This document shows, one piece after another, positions 35,523-43,524 of a stretch of 64,000 nucleotides of DNA (position 1 is the stretch's first letter; each line of letters opens with the position of its first letter). The notes under the pieces are model-generated. The model saw only the letters and a program-made list of their open reading frames with translations, was not told the origin of the DNA and searched no databases. Both the position numbers and the translations under genes were made by a program. This DNA comes from Streptomyces sp. R44 (GTDB lineage: Bacteria; Actinomycetota; Actinomycetes; Streptomycetales; Streptomycetaceae), in the NCBI RefSeq assembly GCF_041053105.1, contig NZ_CP163444.1, positions 6,790,501-6,854,500 of the forward strand. The letters run 5' to 3'.

Positions 35523-35984
35523 ATGGACACACCGATGTACCTCGCCTACGACTATCCACTGCTGAGCATGTTCTGGACCATGCTCTGGTTCTTCCTGTGG
35601 ATCCTGTGGTTCATCCTGCTCTTCCGGATCATCGGGGACATCTTCCGCGACGACGCCCTGGGCGGCTGGGGCAAGGCCGGCTGGATGGCGTTCGTCATCC
35701 TGCTGCCCTTCCTCGGCGTGCTCGTCTACGTGATCGCCCGCGGCAAGAGCATGGGCCGCCGGGAGATCGACCACGCCCGCGAGAAGCAGCAGGCCTTCGA
35801 CGCCTACGTCCGCGAGACCGCCGGCGGCGGCGGTACGCCCAGCCGGGCCGAGGAACTCCACCGGCTCGCCGACCTCCGCACCCGCGGCGACATCAGCGAG
35901 GAGGAGTTCCAGCGCGCCAAGGCCCTCGTCCTGAACGACGACCGTCCGTCCACCCCCGCCGGCACCACCACGGCTCCTCAGTGA
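35523..35984 (+). CDS. Membrane protein with PLDc_N-like and SHOCT domains
   Basis: 153 aa. Two N-terminal membrane helices (FWTMLWFFLWILWFILLFRI and AGWMAFVILLPFLGVLVYVIARG) match the phospholipase D N-terminal membrane region. A charged linker follows, then a C-terminal SHOCT motif (SRAEELHRLADLRTRGDISEEEFQRAKALVL, about residues 107-137). There is no catalytic domain. The ATG at 35523 has CGGAGAC at close spacing. Part of the small-protein run; such proteins are common in actinobacteria and their role is unknown. Confidence 0.8.
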   Translation: MDTPMYLAYDYPLLSMFWTMLWFFLWILWFILLFRIIGDIFRDDALGGWGKAGWMAFVILLPFLGVLVYVIARGKSMGRREIDHAREKQQAFDAYVRETAGGGGTPSRAEELHRLADLRTRGDISEEEFQRAKALVLNDDRPSTPAGTTTAPQ

Positions 35985-36012
35985 GACGGGCCGGGGAGAA
36001 GGAGAGACCGAG

Positions 36013-36462
36013 ATGAACGCCACGCACACCGCTCACGCCTCGTCGGCGAAACACGCCTGGGCCGGGGGCCTGCGGTTCTTCGCCGCCGTCATGCTCTTCC
36101 TCGCGGGACTGTTCGGCATCTTCCGCGGGATCATGGCCATCGCCGAGGACGAGGTCTTCGTCACCACGCGCAACTACGTCTTCCAGTTCGACCTCACCGG
36201 TTGGGGCTGGGTCCATCTGGGCCTGGGCATCGTCGCCGTGCTGGTCAGCTTCGGACTCTTCGCGGCGGCAGCCTGGGCGCGGTACACCGGTGTCGGCATC
36301 GCCGCGCTCGTGATCATCGCCAACTTCCTGTCGCTGCCGTACTACCCGTGGTGGTCCGTCATCGTGATCGTGATGTCCGGGTTCATCATCTGGGCCCTGT
36401 GCGTCGACCGGGGTGAGGACGAGGCCGTCATCGGCCGTCCCACCGACGGGAGGCTGCCGTGA
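36013..36462 (+). CDS. Four-helix membrane protein (DUF7144-like)
   Basis: 149 aa with four hydrophobic helices and a polar N-terminus. The segments FFAAVMLFLAGLFGIFRGI, VHLGLGIVAVLVSFGLFAAA and YYPWWSVIVIVMSGFIIWAL resemble a widespread actinobacterial membrane family of unknown role (DUF7144). The ATG at 36013 has GAAGGAGAG at good spacing. Its stop overlaps the next start by 4 bp (GTGA). Confidence 0.72.
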   Translation: MNATHTAHASSAKHAWAGGLRFFAAVMLFLAGLFGIFRGIMAIAEDEVFVTTRNYVFQFDLTGWGWVHLGLGIVAVLVSFGLFAAAAWARYTGVGIAALVIIANFLSLPYYPWWSVIVIVMSGFIIWALCVDRGEDEAVIGRPTDGRLP

Positions 36463-36905
36463 AGGACCTCAAGTTCGAGCAGAAGAGCTCCCTGACCCGT
36501 ACCGAGGCCGCCGACCAGCTGGAGGCGCTCGCCGAGGCGCTCAGGGCGGGTGAGGAGGCCGAGGTCCCGCTGGGGGGCGGCGTACTCAGCCTGCGGGTCC
36601 CCGAGGAACTCCGCAGCGAGGTGGAGTTCGAGGTCGACGACGGCGAGATCGAGCTGGAGATCGAGCTGAAATGGCGGACCGGCCGCGGCTCACGCGACAC
36701 GGCCGCCCCCGAGGGGAAGGCCGACGAGGCGGAGGCGCCGGAGCCGGCGCCCGAGCCCGAGCCCGAGCCGAAAACCAGGCCCGGACCGAAGAGGGCCGCG
36801 GCGAAGAAGGCCGGGGCCGGGAACGAGCCGCCCGCACCCCCCGCCCGGAGACGGAAGGCCACGTCACCCGCCAAGTCCAGGCGCACCGCCGCGAAGTCCG
36901 CGTGA
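36459..36905 (+). CDS. Amphi-Trp domain protein with basic tail
   Basis: 148 aa. Residues 1-72 match the amphi-Trp domain (MKDLKFEQKSSLTRTEAADQ ... EFEVDDGEIELEIELKW, with the closing KW typical of the family). Residues about 73-148 are a long Glu/Pro then Lys/Arg/Ala-rich disordered tail, histone-H1-like (KRAAAKKAGAG, KSRRTAAKSA), which could bind nucleic acid. The GTG start overlaps the upstream stop, so the two are coupled. The function is unknown. Confidence 0.8.
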   Translation: MKDLKFEQKSSLTRTEAADQLEALAEALRAGEEAEVPLGGGVLSLRVPEELRSEVEFEVDDGEIELEIELKWRTGRGSRDTAAPEGKADEAEAPEPAPEPEPEPKTRPGPKRAAAKKAGAGNEPPAPPARRRKATSPAKSRRTAAKSA

Positions 36906-37019
36906 GCCGGTTCCCGCTCGGGGGCGGGTTCTCGTTTCACCCACTTGACCTGGCTGCCGTGCCGGTGCGGCCGGCCACGAGTTGGGTGGGAACCCCGACC
37001 CCCGAGAACGGTATCTGCC

Positions 37020-37244
37020 ATGTACGAGATGCACATCGCTCCCGACGACTCCAGCGGACTCCTGGTCTGGCACGTGATCGCCAAGCAGGCGGGCAACAGC
37101 CTCTGCGGTCAGGCCGTCGACCGTGACGCGGACGGGATGCGGACGGACCGGCACTGCCTGTCGTGCATGCGGTCCTTCCAGGAGCTGATGGCCGCGCGGG
37201 CCGACTCGGCGACCGAGGGCCGGCCCGACGGCCTCACCGTCTGA
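37020..37244 (+). CDS. Unknown 74-aa protein with CGQ...CLSCM motif
   Basis: Small protein, MYEMHIAPDDSSGLLVWHVI then SLCGQAV and HCLSCMRSF. Three Cys and one His could bind a metal (C...H-C-x-x-C). The ATG at 37020 is chosen because the preceding residues are Arg/Pro-rich read-through. Its 3' end overlaps the 3' end of the convergent response-regulator gene by 11 bp. The family is not recognised beyond similar small Streptomyces proteins. Confidence 0.55.
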   Translation: MYEMHIAPDDSSGLLVWHVIAKQAGNSLCGQAVDRDADGMRTDRHCLSCMRSFQELMAARADSATEGRPDGLTV

Positions 37245-37860
37245 TCAGCCGGCGGGCCGTCGCCGCCGCCACCGCCGCCGTGCGGGAGTCCACGCCCAGC
37301 TTCGCGAAGATGTGCACCAGGTGGGACTTCACCGTCGCCTGGCTCAGGAACAGCGCCTTGCTGATCTGCTGGTTCGACAGGCCCTCGCCCACCAGCTGCA
37401 GGACCTCCAGTTCCCGCTTGGTCAGCGCCTCCGCCGGCGTCCGCATCCGGTCCATCAGCCGGTGCGCCACCGCCGGCGCCAGGGCCGACTGACCGGCCGC
37501 CGCCGTCCGGACCGCCGCCGCCAGCTCCTCCGGCGGCGCGTCCTTCAGGAGGTAGCCGGACGCGCCCGCCTCCACCGCCGCCAGGATGTCGGCGTCCGTG
37601 TCGTACGTCGTCAGGACCAGCACCTTCGGTCCGCCCGGCGCCGCCGTGATCGCCGCCGTCGCCTCCGAGCCGTGCATCCCGGCGCCGAACTGCAGGTCCA
37701 TCAGGACCACGTCCACGTCCCCGGCGGCGGCCAGCTCCACCGCCCGCTCGGCCGTGGCCGCCTCCGCGACCACGGCGAAGTCCGGCTCGGTGTCGAGGAC
37801 CGCGCGCAGGCCCGCCCGTACCACCGGGTGGTCGTCGGCGAGGAGAAGTCGGATGGTCAT
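37234..37860 (-). CDS. NarL/FixJ-type response regulator
   Basis: A 208-aa two-domain regulator. The receiver has the acidic pair LLADDHP, the phospho-acceptor Asp in VVLMDLQFG (about residue 53) and the Lys in GYLLKDAPP. The LuxR HTH is at about 145-205 (LTKRELEVLQLVGEGLSNQQISKAL, then SQATVKSHLVHIFAKLGV). It starts 3 bp after the stop of its histidine kinase gene. Divergent placement of the kinase and an ABC exporter makes that exporter the likely target. Confidence 0.95.
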   Translation of the reverse strand: MTIRLLLADDHPVVRAGLRAVLDTEPDFAVVAEAATAERAVELAAAGDVDVVLMDLQFGAGMHGSEATAAITAAPGGPKVLVLTTYDTDADILAAVEAGASGYLLKDAPPEELAAAVRTAAAGQSALAPAVAHRLMDRMRTPAEALTKRELEVLQLVGEGLSNQQISKALFLSQATVKSHLVHIFAKLGVDSRTAAVAAATARRLIRR

Positions 37861-37863
37861 GGT

Positions 37864-39042
37864 TCAGGCTCCAGCGGGAAGTGGGAGGGAGACGGCGACG
37901 GCGGTGCCCTGGTCCGGCGCCGACTCGACGGTGAACGTGCCGCCCAGCGACTCCGCCCGCGAGCGCATCGCCGGAAGCCCGAAGCCGCCGTCGGAGGACG
38001 GGCGCACGGAGGCGGGGTCGAAGCCCCGGCCGTCGTCGACCACGTCCAGGGTCACCGACGCGTCCATGAAGGAGAGCGTGATCTCGGCCCGCGAGGCCGC
38101 CGCGTGCCGCACCGTGTTCGCGAGCGCCGACTGCGCGATCCGCAGCAGCGCCACCTCGTACGGCGTCGGCAGCTCGGCCGGGGTCCCGCTCACCGAGAAC
38201 CGGACCCGCGGCCCGGCCCCCGGCCCGTACGGACCGGCCTCGACCGGTTCGCACAGCCGCTCCAGCGCCGCCGCCAGCGAGCCGTGCTCCAGATCCGGCG
38301 GCGAGAGCGCCCGGACGAAGCGCCGCGCCTCGGCCAGATTGTCCTGCGCCGCCTCGCGCGCCCGCCCGATGTGGCCCGCCGCGGGGGAGTCCGGCGGGAG
38401 CACCCGCTCGGCCGCCCGCAGCAGCAGCTGGATCGAGGACAGGCCCTGCGCGAGCGTGTCGTGGATCTCCCGCGCGAGCCGCTCCCGCTCGGCGAGCGTC
38501 CCGGCGTGCCGCTCCGCCGCCGCCAGCTCCGCCCGCGTCTCGATCAGCTCCTCGATGAGCCGCCGCCGCCGCTCGCTCTCCCGGTACAGGGCCTGGTAGC
38601 CCAGGACCGTCGCCACCGCGACCGCCGCGCCGAGCAGCGGACCGATGAAGACCCCCGGATTCAGCGCGGCGCCGTGCCCCACGTACGAGAGGATCGCCGC
38701 GCCCGCCGTCAGCGCCACGGCCGCCAGCGACCAGCGGGTGGGCAGCAGGTGCAGCTGGAGGAAGTACAGGGGGAAGGCCAGCCAGAGCGCCTCCGGGGTG
38801 AGCCAGAGCAGCCCGAGCCAGGTCGCGCCGAGGACCGCCAGCCACACGGCGGCGGCCCGCCGCGAGCTCCGCACGGACGGCAGGTACGAGCCGGCCGCGT
38901 AGACCGCGCCCATGACCACCGCCGCCACCGTCCCGGCGGCCGAGTGCGCGCGCACCGCCGCCAGCACGAGCAGGCCCGCCATGAGGAGATGCAGGCAGAG
39001 GCGCAGGGCGCGGAGTGCGGGGGTGAGTGAGCGGGGATCCAT
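37864..39042 (-). CDS. NarL-type sensor histidine kinase
   Basis: A 392-aa membrane sensor. About six hydrophobic segments occupy residues 8-160, followed by a coiled region and a HisKA_3 dimerisation domain with the phospho-acceptor His in REIHDTLAQGLSSIQLLL (about residue 190). The C-terminal HATPase domain has the N-box ALANTVRHAAASRAEI and G-boxes VVDDGRGFDP and GFGLPAMRSR. ATG 39042 has GGAGG at close spacing. It is the cognate partner of the adjacent regulator. The signal is unknown. Confidence 0.93.
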   Translation of the reverse strand: MDPRSLTPALRALRLCLHLLMAGLLVLAAVRAHSAAGTVAAVVMGAVYAAGSYLPSVRSSRRAAAVWLAVLGATWLGLLWLTPEALWLAFPLYFLQLHLLPTRWSLAAVALTAGAAILSYVGHGAALNPGVFIGPLLGAAVAVATVLGYQALYRESERRRRLIEELIETRAELAAAERHAGTLAERERLAREIHDTLAQGLSSIQLLLRAAERVLPPDSPAAGHIGRAREAAQDNLAEARRFVRALSPPDLEHGSLAAALERLCEPVEAGPYGPGAGPRVRFSVSGTPAELPTPYEVALLRIAQSALANTVRHAAASRAEITLSFMDASVTLDVVDDGRGFDPASVRPSSDGGFGLPAMRSRAESLGGTFTVESAPDQGTAVAVSLPLPAGA

Positions 39043-39154
39043 GATCCCTCCAGCCTAGACACCGGGCGACAATCCGGACTCAACCGAAAGTTTGATTGCG
39101 GAGCCATCCGTGGCGCGATGCCCGCGGAGCCCCTCGCGGACCAGTCTGGTCAGC

Positions 39155-40231
39155 ATGTTCGTGGCATGGAGAGACCTGAGATTCGCCAAGGGGCGTTTCA
39201 CCCTCATGGGCACGGTGATCGTGCTGATCACCCTGCTCGTGGGGTTGCTGTCCGGGCTGACCGCCGGACTCGCGCGAGAGAACATCTCCGCGATCACCGG
39301 CCTGCCCGCCGACCGGCTGGCCTTCGCGGCGCCGCCGTCCGGGCAGTCCGTCTCCTTCACCAATTCGACGGTGACGGAGGAGCAGTGGCGCGGGTGGGCG
39401 GAGCGGCCCGGGGTGACGGAGGCCGATCCGCTCGGCATCCGGACCCTCAACGCCGCCGCCGGTGACCGCACCGCCGCCGTCTCCGCCTTCGGTACGGAGC
39501 CGGGCGCGGGGCTCGCCCCCGGGACCGTGGGCGCGGGGAAGGCGGTCCTGTCCGAGTCGGCGGCGGAGGAGCTGGCCGTGCGCGCCGGCGACACCGTCCG
39601 CCTCGGCCCGCTGGAGGTCACCGTCTCCGCGGTCTCCGGCGACGCCTCGTACAGCCACACGCCCGTGGTGTGGACCTCCCTCGACGACTGGCAGAAGCTC
39701 GGCCACAGCGGCACCACCGCGCAGGAACAGGCCACCGTCATCGCGCTGAGCGGCGACGGCGTCGACTGGGCGGCCGGCGACAAGGCCGCCGGCACCGAGG
39801 CGCGCACCCTCGACGGCGCCCTCACCGCCATAGGGTCCTACCAGGCCGAGAACGGCTCGCTGCAGCTGATGCGCGGGTTCCTCTTCGCCATCTCCGCGCT
39901 CGTCATAGGAGCCTTCTTCACCGTCTGGACCATCCAGCGCAGCGGTGACGTCGCCGTCCTCAAGGCGCTCGGCGCCTCCACCCCGTACCTCCTCAAGGAC
40001 GCCCTCGGGCAGGCCGTCCTCATGCTCACCGCCGGCACCTTGCTCGGCACCGCGCTCGCGGTCGGCATCGGCGCCCTCGTCAGCGGCGGGAACGTGCCCT
40101 TCGTCCTGGAACCGCTGACCGTCCTCGGACCGGCGGCCGTGATCGTCGTCCTCGGTGTCCTCGGCGCCGCCCTGTCCATCCGGCGGATCACCGCCGTCGA
40201 CCCCCTCACCGCCCTCGGGAGCGCCCGATGA
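39155..40231 (+). CDS. FtsX-type ABC transporter permease
   Basis: A 358-aa MacB/FtsX-like permease. One N-terminal helix (LMGTVIVLITLLVGLLSGLTAGLA) is followed by an extracytoplasmic domain (about residues 45-245) and three C-terminal helices. The coupling motif SGDVAVLKALGAS lies between TM2 and TM3, typical of devC/MacB-type permeases. The ATG at 39155 gives the family start MFVAWRDLRFAKGRF. Its stop overlaps the ATPase start (ATGA). Probably exports a peptide or lipid-like compound, or responds to envelope stress, under the divergent two-component system. Confidence 0.92.
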   Translation: MFVAWRDLRFAKGRFTLMGTVIVLITLLVGLLSGLTAGLARENISAITGLPADRLAFAAPPSGQSVSFTNSTVTEEQWRGWAERPGVTEADPLGIRTLNAAAGDRTAAVSAFGTEPGAGLAPGTVGAGKAVLSESAAEELAVRAGDTVRLGPLEVTVSAVSGDASYSHTPVVWTSLDDWQKLGHSGTTAQEQATVIALSGDGVDWAAGDKAAGTEARTLDGALTAIGSYQAENGSLQLMRGFLFAISALVIGAFFTVWTIQRSGDVAVLKALGASTPYLLKDALGQAVLMLTAGTLLGTALAVGIGALVSGGNVPFVLEPLTVLGPAAVIVVLGVLGAALSIRRITAVDPLTALGSAR

Positions 40232-40911
40232 GCCTCGTCCTCGACGCCGTCACCCTCACCTACCCCGACGGCGACGGCCGGCTCACCGCCCTCGACGCCG
40301 TCTCCCTCACCGTCCCCGCCGGTACGCTCACGGCCGTCGTCGGCCCGTCCGGCTCCGGAAAGTCCAGCCTCCTCGCGGTCGCCGCGACCCTGGTGACCCC
40401 GGACGAGGGGCGGGTCGTCGTCGCCGGCACGGACACCGGGCCGCTGACGGCCGCCGCCAAGGCGGAGCTGCGCCGCGAGCACATCGGGATCGTCTTCCAG
40501 CAGCCGAACCTGCTGCCCTCGCTGAGCGCGGTGGAGCAGCTCCAGGTGATGGCCCACCTGTCGAAGCGCGCGCCCAAGGCGGTACGCGGCCGGGCCCTGG
40601 ACCTGCTCGACGCGGTGGGCCTCGCGGACCAGGCGCACCGGCGGCCGCACCAGCTGTCGGGCGGTCAGCGGCAGCGGGTGAACATCGCGCGGGCGCTGAT
40701 GAACGAGCCGTCCGTGCTCCTGGTCGACGAGCCGACGAGCGCCCTGGACCACGAGCGGGGGGCGGCGGTGATGGACCTCCTGGCCACGCTGACGGCGGAG
40801 CGGGGGACGGCGACGGTCCTGGTCACCCACGACCGCACGCACCTGGCACGTACGGACCACACGGTGACGGTCCAGGACGGGCGTCTGACGGAGTCGCCGG
40901 TACGGGCCTGA
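40228..40911 (+). CDS. ABC transporter ATP-binding protein (LolD/MacB type)
   Basis: A 227-aa nucleotide-binding subunit. Walker A is GPSGSGKSSLL (about residues 39-49), the Q-loop is VFQQPNLLPSLSA, the signature is LSGGQRQRVNIARAL and Walker B is VLLVDEPTSALD, with the switch His in LVTHDR. It partners the preceding FtsX-type permease, with a 4-bp start/stop overlap. A hairpin at 41002 follows. Confidence 0.96.
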   Translation: MSLVLDAVTLTYPDGDGRLTALDAVSLTVPAGTLTAVVGPSGSGKSSLLAVAATLVTPDEGRVVVAGTDTGPLTAAAKAELRREHIGIVFQQPNLLPSLSAVEQLQVMAHLSKRAPKAVRGRALDLLDAVGLADQAHRRPHQLSGGQRQRVNIARALMNEPSVLLVDEPTSALDHERGAAVMDLLATLTAERGTATVLVTHDRTHLARTDHTVTVQDGRLTESPVRA

Positions 40912-41001
40912 GCCACCGGGTCGGCGGGACCGGCGGGTTCGGGCCCGCAGGCCCGCGGGGGAGGCGGAGGGCCTCCTGCGCGCCGCACGGGCGGCGGACT
41001 T

Positions 41002-41029
41002 CCTGCGTGCCGCACGGGCGGCGCGCAGG
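41002..41029. terminator. Hairpin between ABC operon and allR
   Basis: A 12-bp stem CCTGCGTGCCGC (41002-41013) / GCGGCGCGCAGG (41018-41029) with one G-U pair and a 4-nt loop, between convergent genes. Part of the sequence (CCTGCG-GCCGCACGGGCGGCG) also occurs as a direct repeat just upstream (from about 40976). Confidence 0.7.
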
Positions 41030-41050
41030 ATCACACCGTCGACGCCGGTC

Positions 41051-41860
41051 TCAGCCCTGGTTGTTGCCGGAGGTGTTCGCCAGGGCCGCCGACAGTTCGC
41101 GGGCCACTTCCTGGAGGATCGGGACGATCTTCTCGGTGGCCGCCTCGGTGACCCGGCCCGCCGGGCCCGAGATGGAGATGGCCGCCGCGGTGGGGGAGTC
41201 CGGCACGGAGACCGCGAGGCAGCGGACTCCTATCTCCTGCTCGTTGTCGTCGACCGCGTATCCCGTCTCGCGGACCGCGACGAGCGCGTCGAGGAAGCCG
41301 TCCGGGGTGGTGATGGTCTTCTCGGTCGCGGCCGGCATGCCGGTGCGGGCGAGCAGCGCCCGTACCTCCTCCGCCGGGGTGTGCGCGAGGAGCGCCTTGC
41401 CGACGCCGGTCGAGTGCGGCAGGACCCGGCGGCCGACCTCGGTGAACATGCGCATCGAGTGCTTCGAGGGCACCTGTGCGACGTACACGATCTCGTCGCC
41501 GTCGAGCAGCGCCATGTTCGCGGTCTCGCCGGTCTCCTCGACGAGCCGCGCCAGGTAGGGGCGGGCCCAGGTGCCGAGGAGGCGGGAGGCGGACTCGCCG
41601 AGCCGGATGAGCCGGGGGCCGAGCGCGTACCGGCGGTTGGGCTGCTGGCGGACGTAGCCGCAGGCCACGAGGGTGCGCATGAGCCGGTGGATGGTGGGGA
41701 GCGGGAGTCCGCTGCTGGCGGAGAGCTCGCTCAGCCCGACCTCGCCCCCGGCATCGGCCATCCGCTCCAGGAGGTCGAAGGCGCGCTCAAGGGACTGGAC
41801 GCCCCCGCTCGCGGCGGCGGGCTTGGCGGCGTCGGTGGTGCTGGCGCTGGACGTCGGCAC
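41051..41860 (-). CDS. allR: IclR-family regulator of the allantoin pathway (AllR-like)
   Basis: A 269-aa IclR-family repressor. The N-terminal winged helix is at about residues 20-80 ([14 protein letters not shown], then [19 protein letters not shown]) and the C-terminal effector domain at about 95-265 ([38 protein letters not shown]). The GTG at 41860 is chosen because AAAGGACC lies just upstream and the leader reads MPTSSAST. It is divergent from allB-alc with a putative operator between them. AllR of E. coli and S. coelicolor are IclR-family regulators of this pathway; the ligand of this protein is not known from sequence. Confidence 0.9.
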   Translation of the reverse strand: MPTSSASTTDAAKPAAASGGVQSLERAFDLLERMADAGGEVGLSELSASSGLPLPTIHRLMRTLVACGYVRQQPNRRYALGPRLIRLGESASRLLGTWARPYLARLVEETGETANMALLDGDEIVYVAQVPSKHSMRMFTEVGRRVLPHSTGVGKALLAHTPAEEVRALLARTGMPAATEKTITTPDGFLDALVAVRETGYAVDDNEQEIGVRCLAVSVPDSPTAAAISISGPAGRVTEAATEKIVPILQEVARELSAALANTSGNNQG

Positions 41861-42023
41861 GTCAACGGTCCTTTCGGGGCAGGCGGGCAAGGCAGCAGCC
41901 TACCGGGCCGCCGACCGGGGCACACGGTCCCGGTCCCGGCGTCAGCGCCGGTCAGGGGGTGTTTGTCCGGTGTCGGCGAGGGCCCGGAGCCGTCGGGGTC
42001 CGGCCCGCATGTGCGGAGCTACG

Positions 42024-42059
42024 TTCTACTGTACGGAATTCTCATTCCACTTTGTGGAA
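42024..42059. promoter_or_regulatory. Tandem 15-bp palindromes between allR and allB (putative AllR operator)
   Basis: TTCTACTGTACGGAA (42024-42038) and TTCCACTTTGTGGAA (42045-42059, perfect palindrome) separated by 6 bp (TTCTCA). Same layout as gcl, hyi and aceB. It sits in the 328-bp divergent region between allR and allB, so it may serve both repression of allB-alc and autoregulation. Confidence 0.78.
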
Positions 42060-42139
42060 ACCTCTGAGTCGGGTTCGCCGACGGCCGATGCTGGAAGTGT
42101 GCCCTTGACGACCCGTCGCCCGGAAGTGAAGACTCCTTT

Positions 42140-42154
42140 TCAACAGTTCGTTGA
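42140..42154. promoter_or_regulatory. TCAAC-N5-GTTGA palindrome upstream of allB
   Basis: TCAACAGTTCGTTGA with perfect arms, 34 bp before the chosen allB GTG. A further GTTGAA half-site follows at 42162-42167. Its closeness to the start suggests a position at or downstream of the transcription start. Confidence 0.7.
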
Positions 42155-42188
42155 AGTTTCCGTTGAAGTGCTGGAAGAAGGGGTACGG

Positions 42189-43523
42189 GTGGACGTCAAC
42201 CTGGTCCTGCGTTCGACACGCGTCATCACCCCGGAGGGGACGCGGCCGGCGTCGATCGCCGTCTCCGGAGGGACGATCGCGGCCGTTCTGCCGTACGACG
42301 CCGAGGTGCCCGCGGGCGCCCGCCTGGAGGACGTCGGCGACGACGTGATCCTGCCCGGACTGGTCGACACCCACGTGCACGTGAACGACCCGGGCCGCAC
42401 CGAGTGGGAGGGCTTCTGGACCGCCACCCGCGCGGCCGCGGCCGGTGGCATCACGACCCTGCTCGACATGCCGCTCAACTCGCTGCCGCCGACCACGACG
42501 GTGGAGAACCTGCGGGTCAAGCAGGAGGTCGCCCGCGCCAAGGCGCACATCGACGTCGGTTTCTGGGGCGGCGCGCTGCCGGACAACGTCAAGGACCTGC
42601 GTCCGCTGCACGACGCCGGCGTCTACGGCTTCAAGTGCTTCCTGTCGCCGTCCGGGGTGGAGGAGTTCCCGGAGCTGGACCAGGAGCAGCTGGCGAACTC
42701 GCTGGCGGAGATCGCCGGTTTCGACGGGCTGATGATCGTGCACGCCGAGGACCCGCACCACCTGGCGGCCGCGCCGCAGCGGTCGGGCGGCGCGTACGCC
42801 GACTTCCTGGCCTCGCGTCCGAGGGACGCGGAGAACACGGCGATCGAGAACCTGATCAACCAGGCCCGCCGGCTGGGTGCCCGGGTCCATGTGCTGCACC
42901 TGTCGTCCTCGGACGCGCTGCCGGCCCTGGCCGCCGCGAAGGCCGAGGGTGTGAAGATCACGGTGGAGTCGTGTCCGCACTTCCTGACGCTGACCGCGGA
43001 GGAGATCCCGGACGGGGCGACGGAGTTCAAGTGCTGCCCGCCGATCCGGGAGGCGTCGAACCAGGACGCGCTGTGGCAGGGGCTCGCGGACGGCACGATC
43101 GACTGCATCGTCTCCGACCACTCGCCGTCCACCGCCGACCTGAAGACGCCGGACTTCGCCTCCGCCTGGGGCGGCATCTCCTCCCTCCAGCTCGGCCTGC
43201 CGGCGATCTGGACCGAGGCCCGGCGCCGCGGTCACTCGCTGGAGGACGTGGTGCGCTGGATGTCGGCGGGCCCGGCCCGGCTCGCGGGCCTGTCGCGCAA
43301 GGGCGCGATCGAGGCCGGCCGTGACGCCGACTTCGCGGTCCTGGCCCCCGACGCGACGTTCACGGTCGACCCGGCCGACCTGGAGCACCGCAACCGGATC
43401 ACCGCCTACGCGGGCAAGACCCTCCACGGCGTCGTCACCTCCACCTGGCTGCGTGGTGAGCGGATCGCCGACCACGGCACCCTCACCGAACCCTCCGGCC
43501 GCCTCCTCGAAAGGAACAACTGA
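42189..43523 (+). CDS. allB: Allantoinase
   Basis: A 444-aa binuclear amidohydrolase that opens allantoin to allantoate. Metal-site residues are visible: [17 protein letters not shown] (HxH), the carboxylated Lys in [28 protein letters not shown] and the Asp in IVSDHSPST. The GTG at 42189 gives [17 protein letters not shown], the normal N-terminus, with GAAGAAGGGG upstream; an in-frame GTG at 42168 is less likely. It is followed after 1 bp by the allantoicase start. Confidence 0.96.
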   Translation: MDVNLVLRSTRVITPEGTRPASIAVSGGTIAAVLPYDAEVPAGARLEDVGDDVILPGLVDTHVHVNDPGRTEWEGFWTATRAAAAGGITTLLDMPLNSLPPTTTVENLRVKQEVARAKAHIDVGFWGGALPDNVKDLRPLHDAGVYGFKCFLSPSGVEEFPELDQEQLANSLAEIAGFDGLMIVHAEDPHHLAAAPQRSGGAYADFLASRPRDAENTAIENLINQARRLGARVHVLHLSSSDALPALAAAKAEGVKITVESCPHFLTLTAEEIPDGATEFKCCPPIREASNQDALWQGLADGTIDCIVSDHSPSTADLKTPDFASAWGGISSLQLGLPAIWTEARRRGHSLEDVVRWMSAGPARLAGLSRKGAIEAGRDADFAVLAPDATFTVDPADLEHRNRITAYAGKTLHGVVTSTWLRGERIADHGTLTEPSGRLLERNN

Positions 43524-43524
43524 C

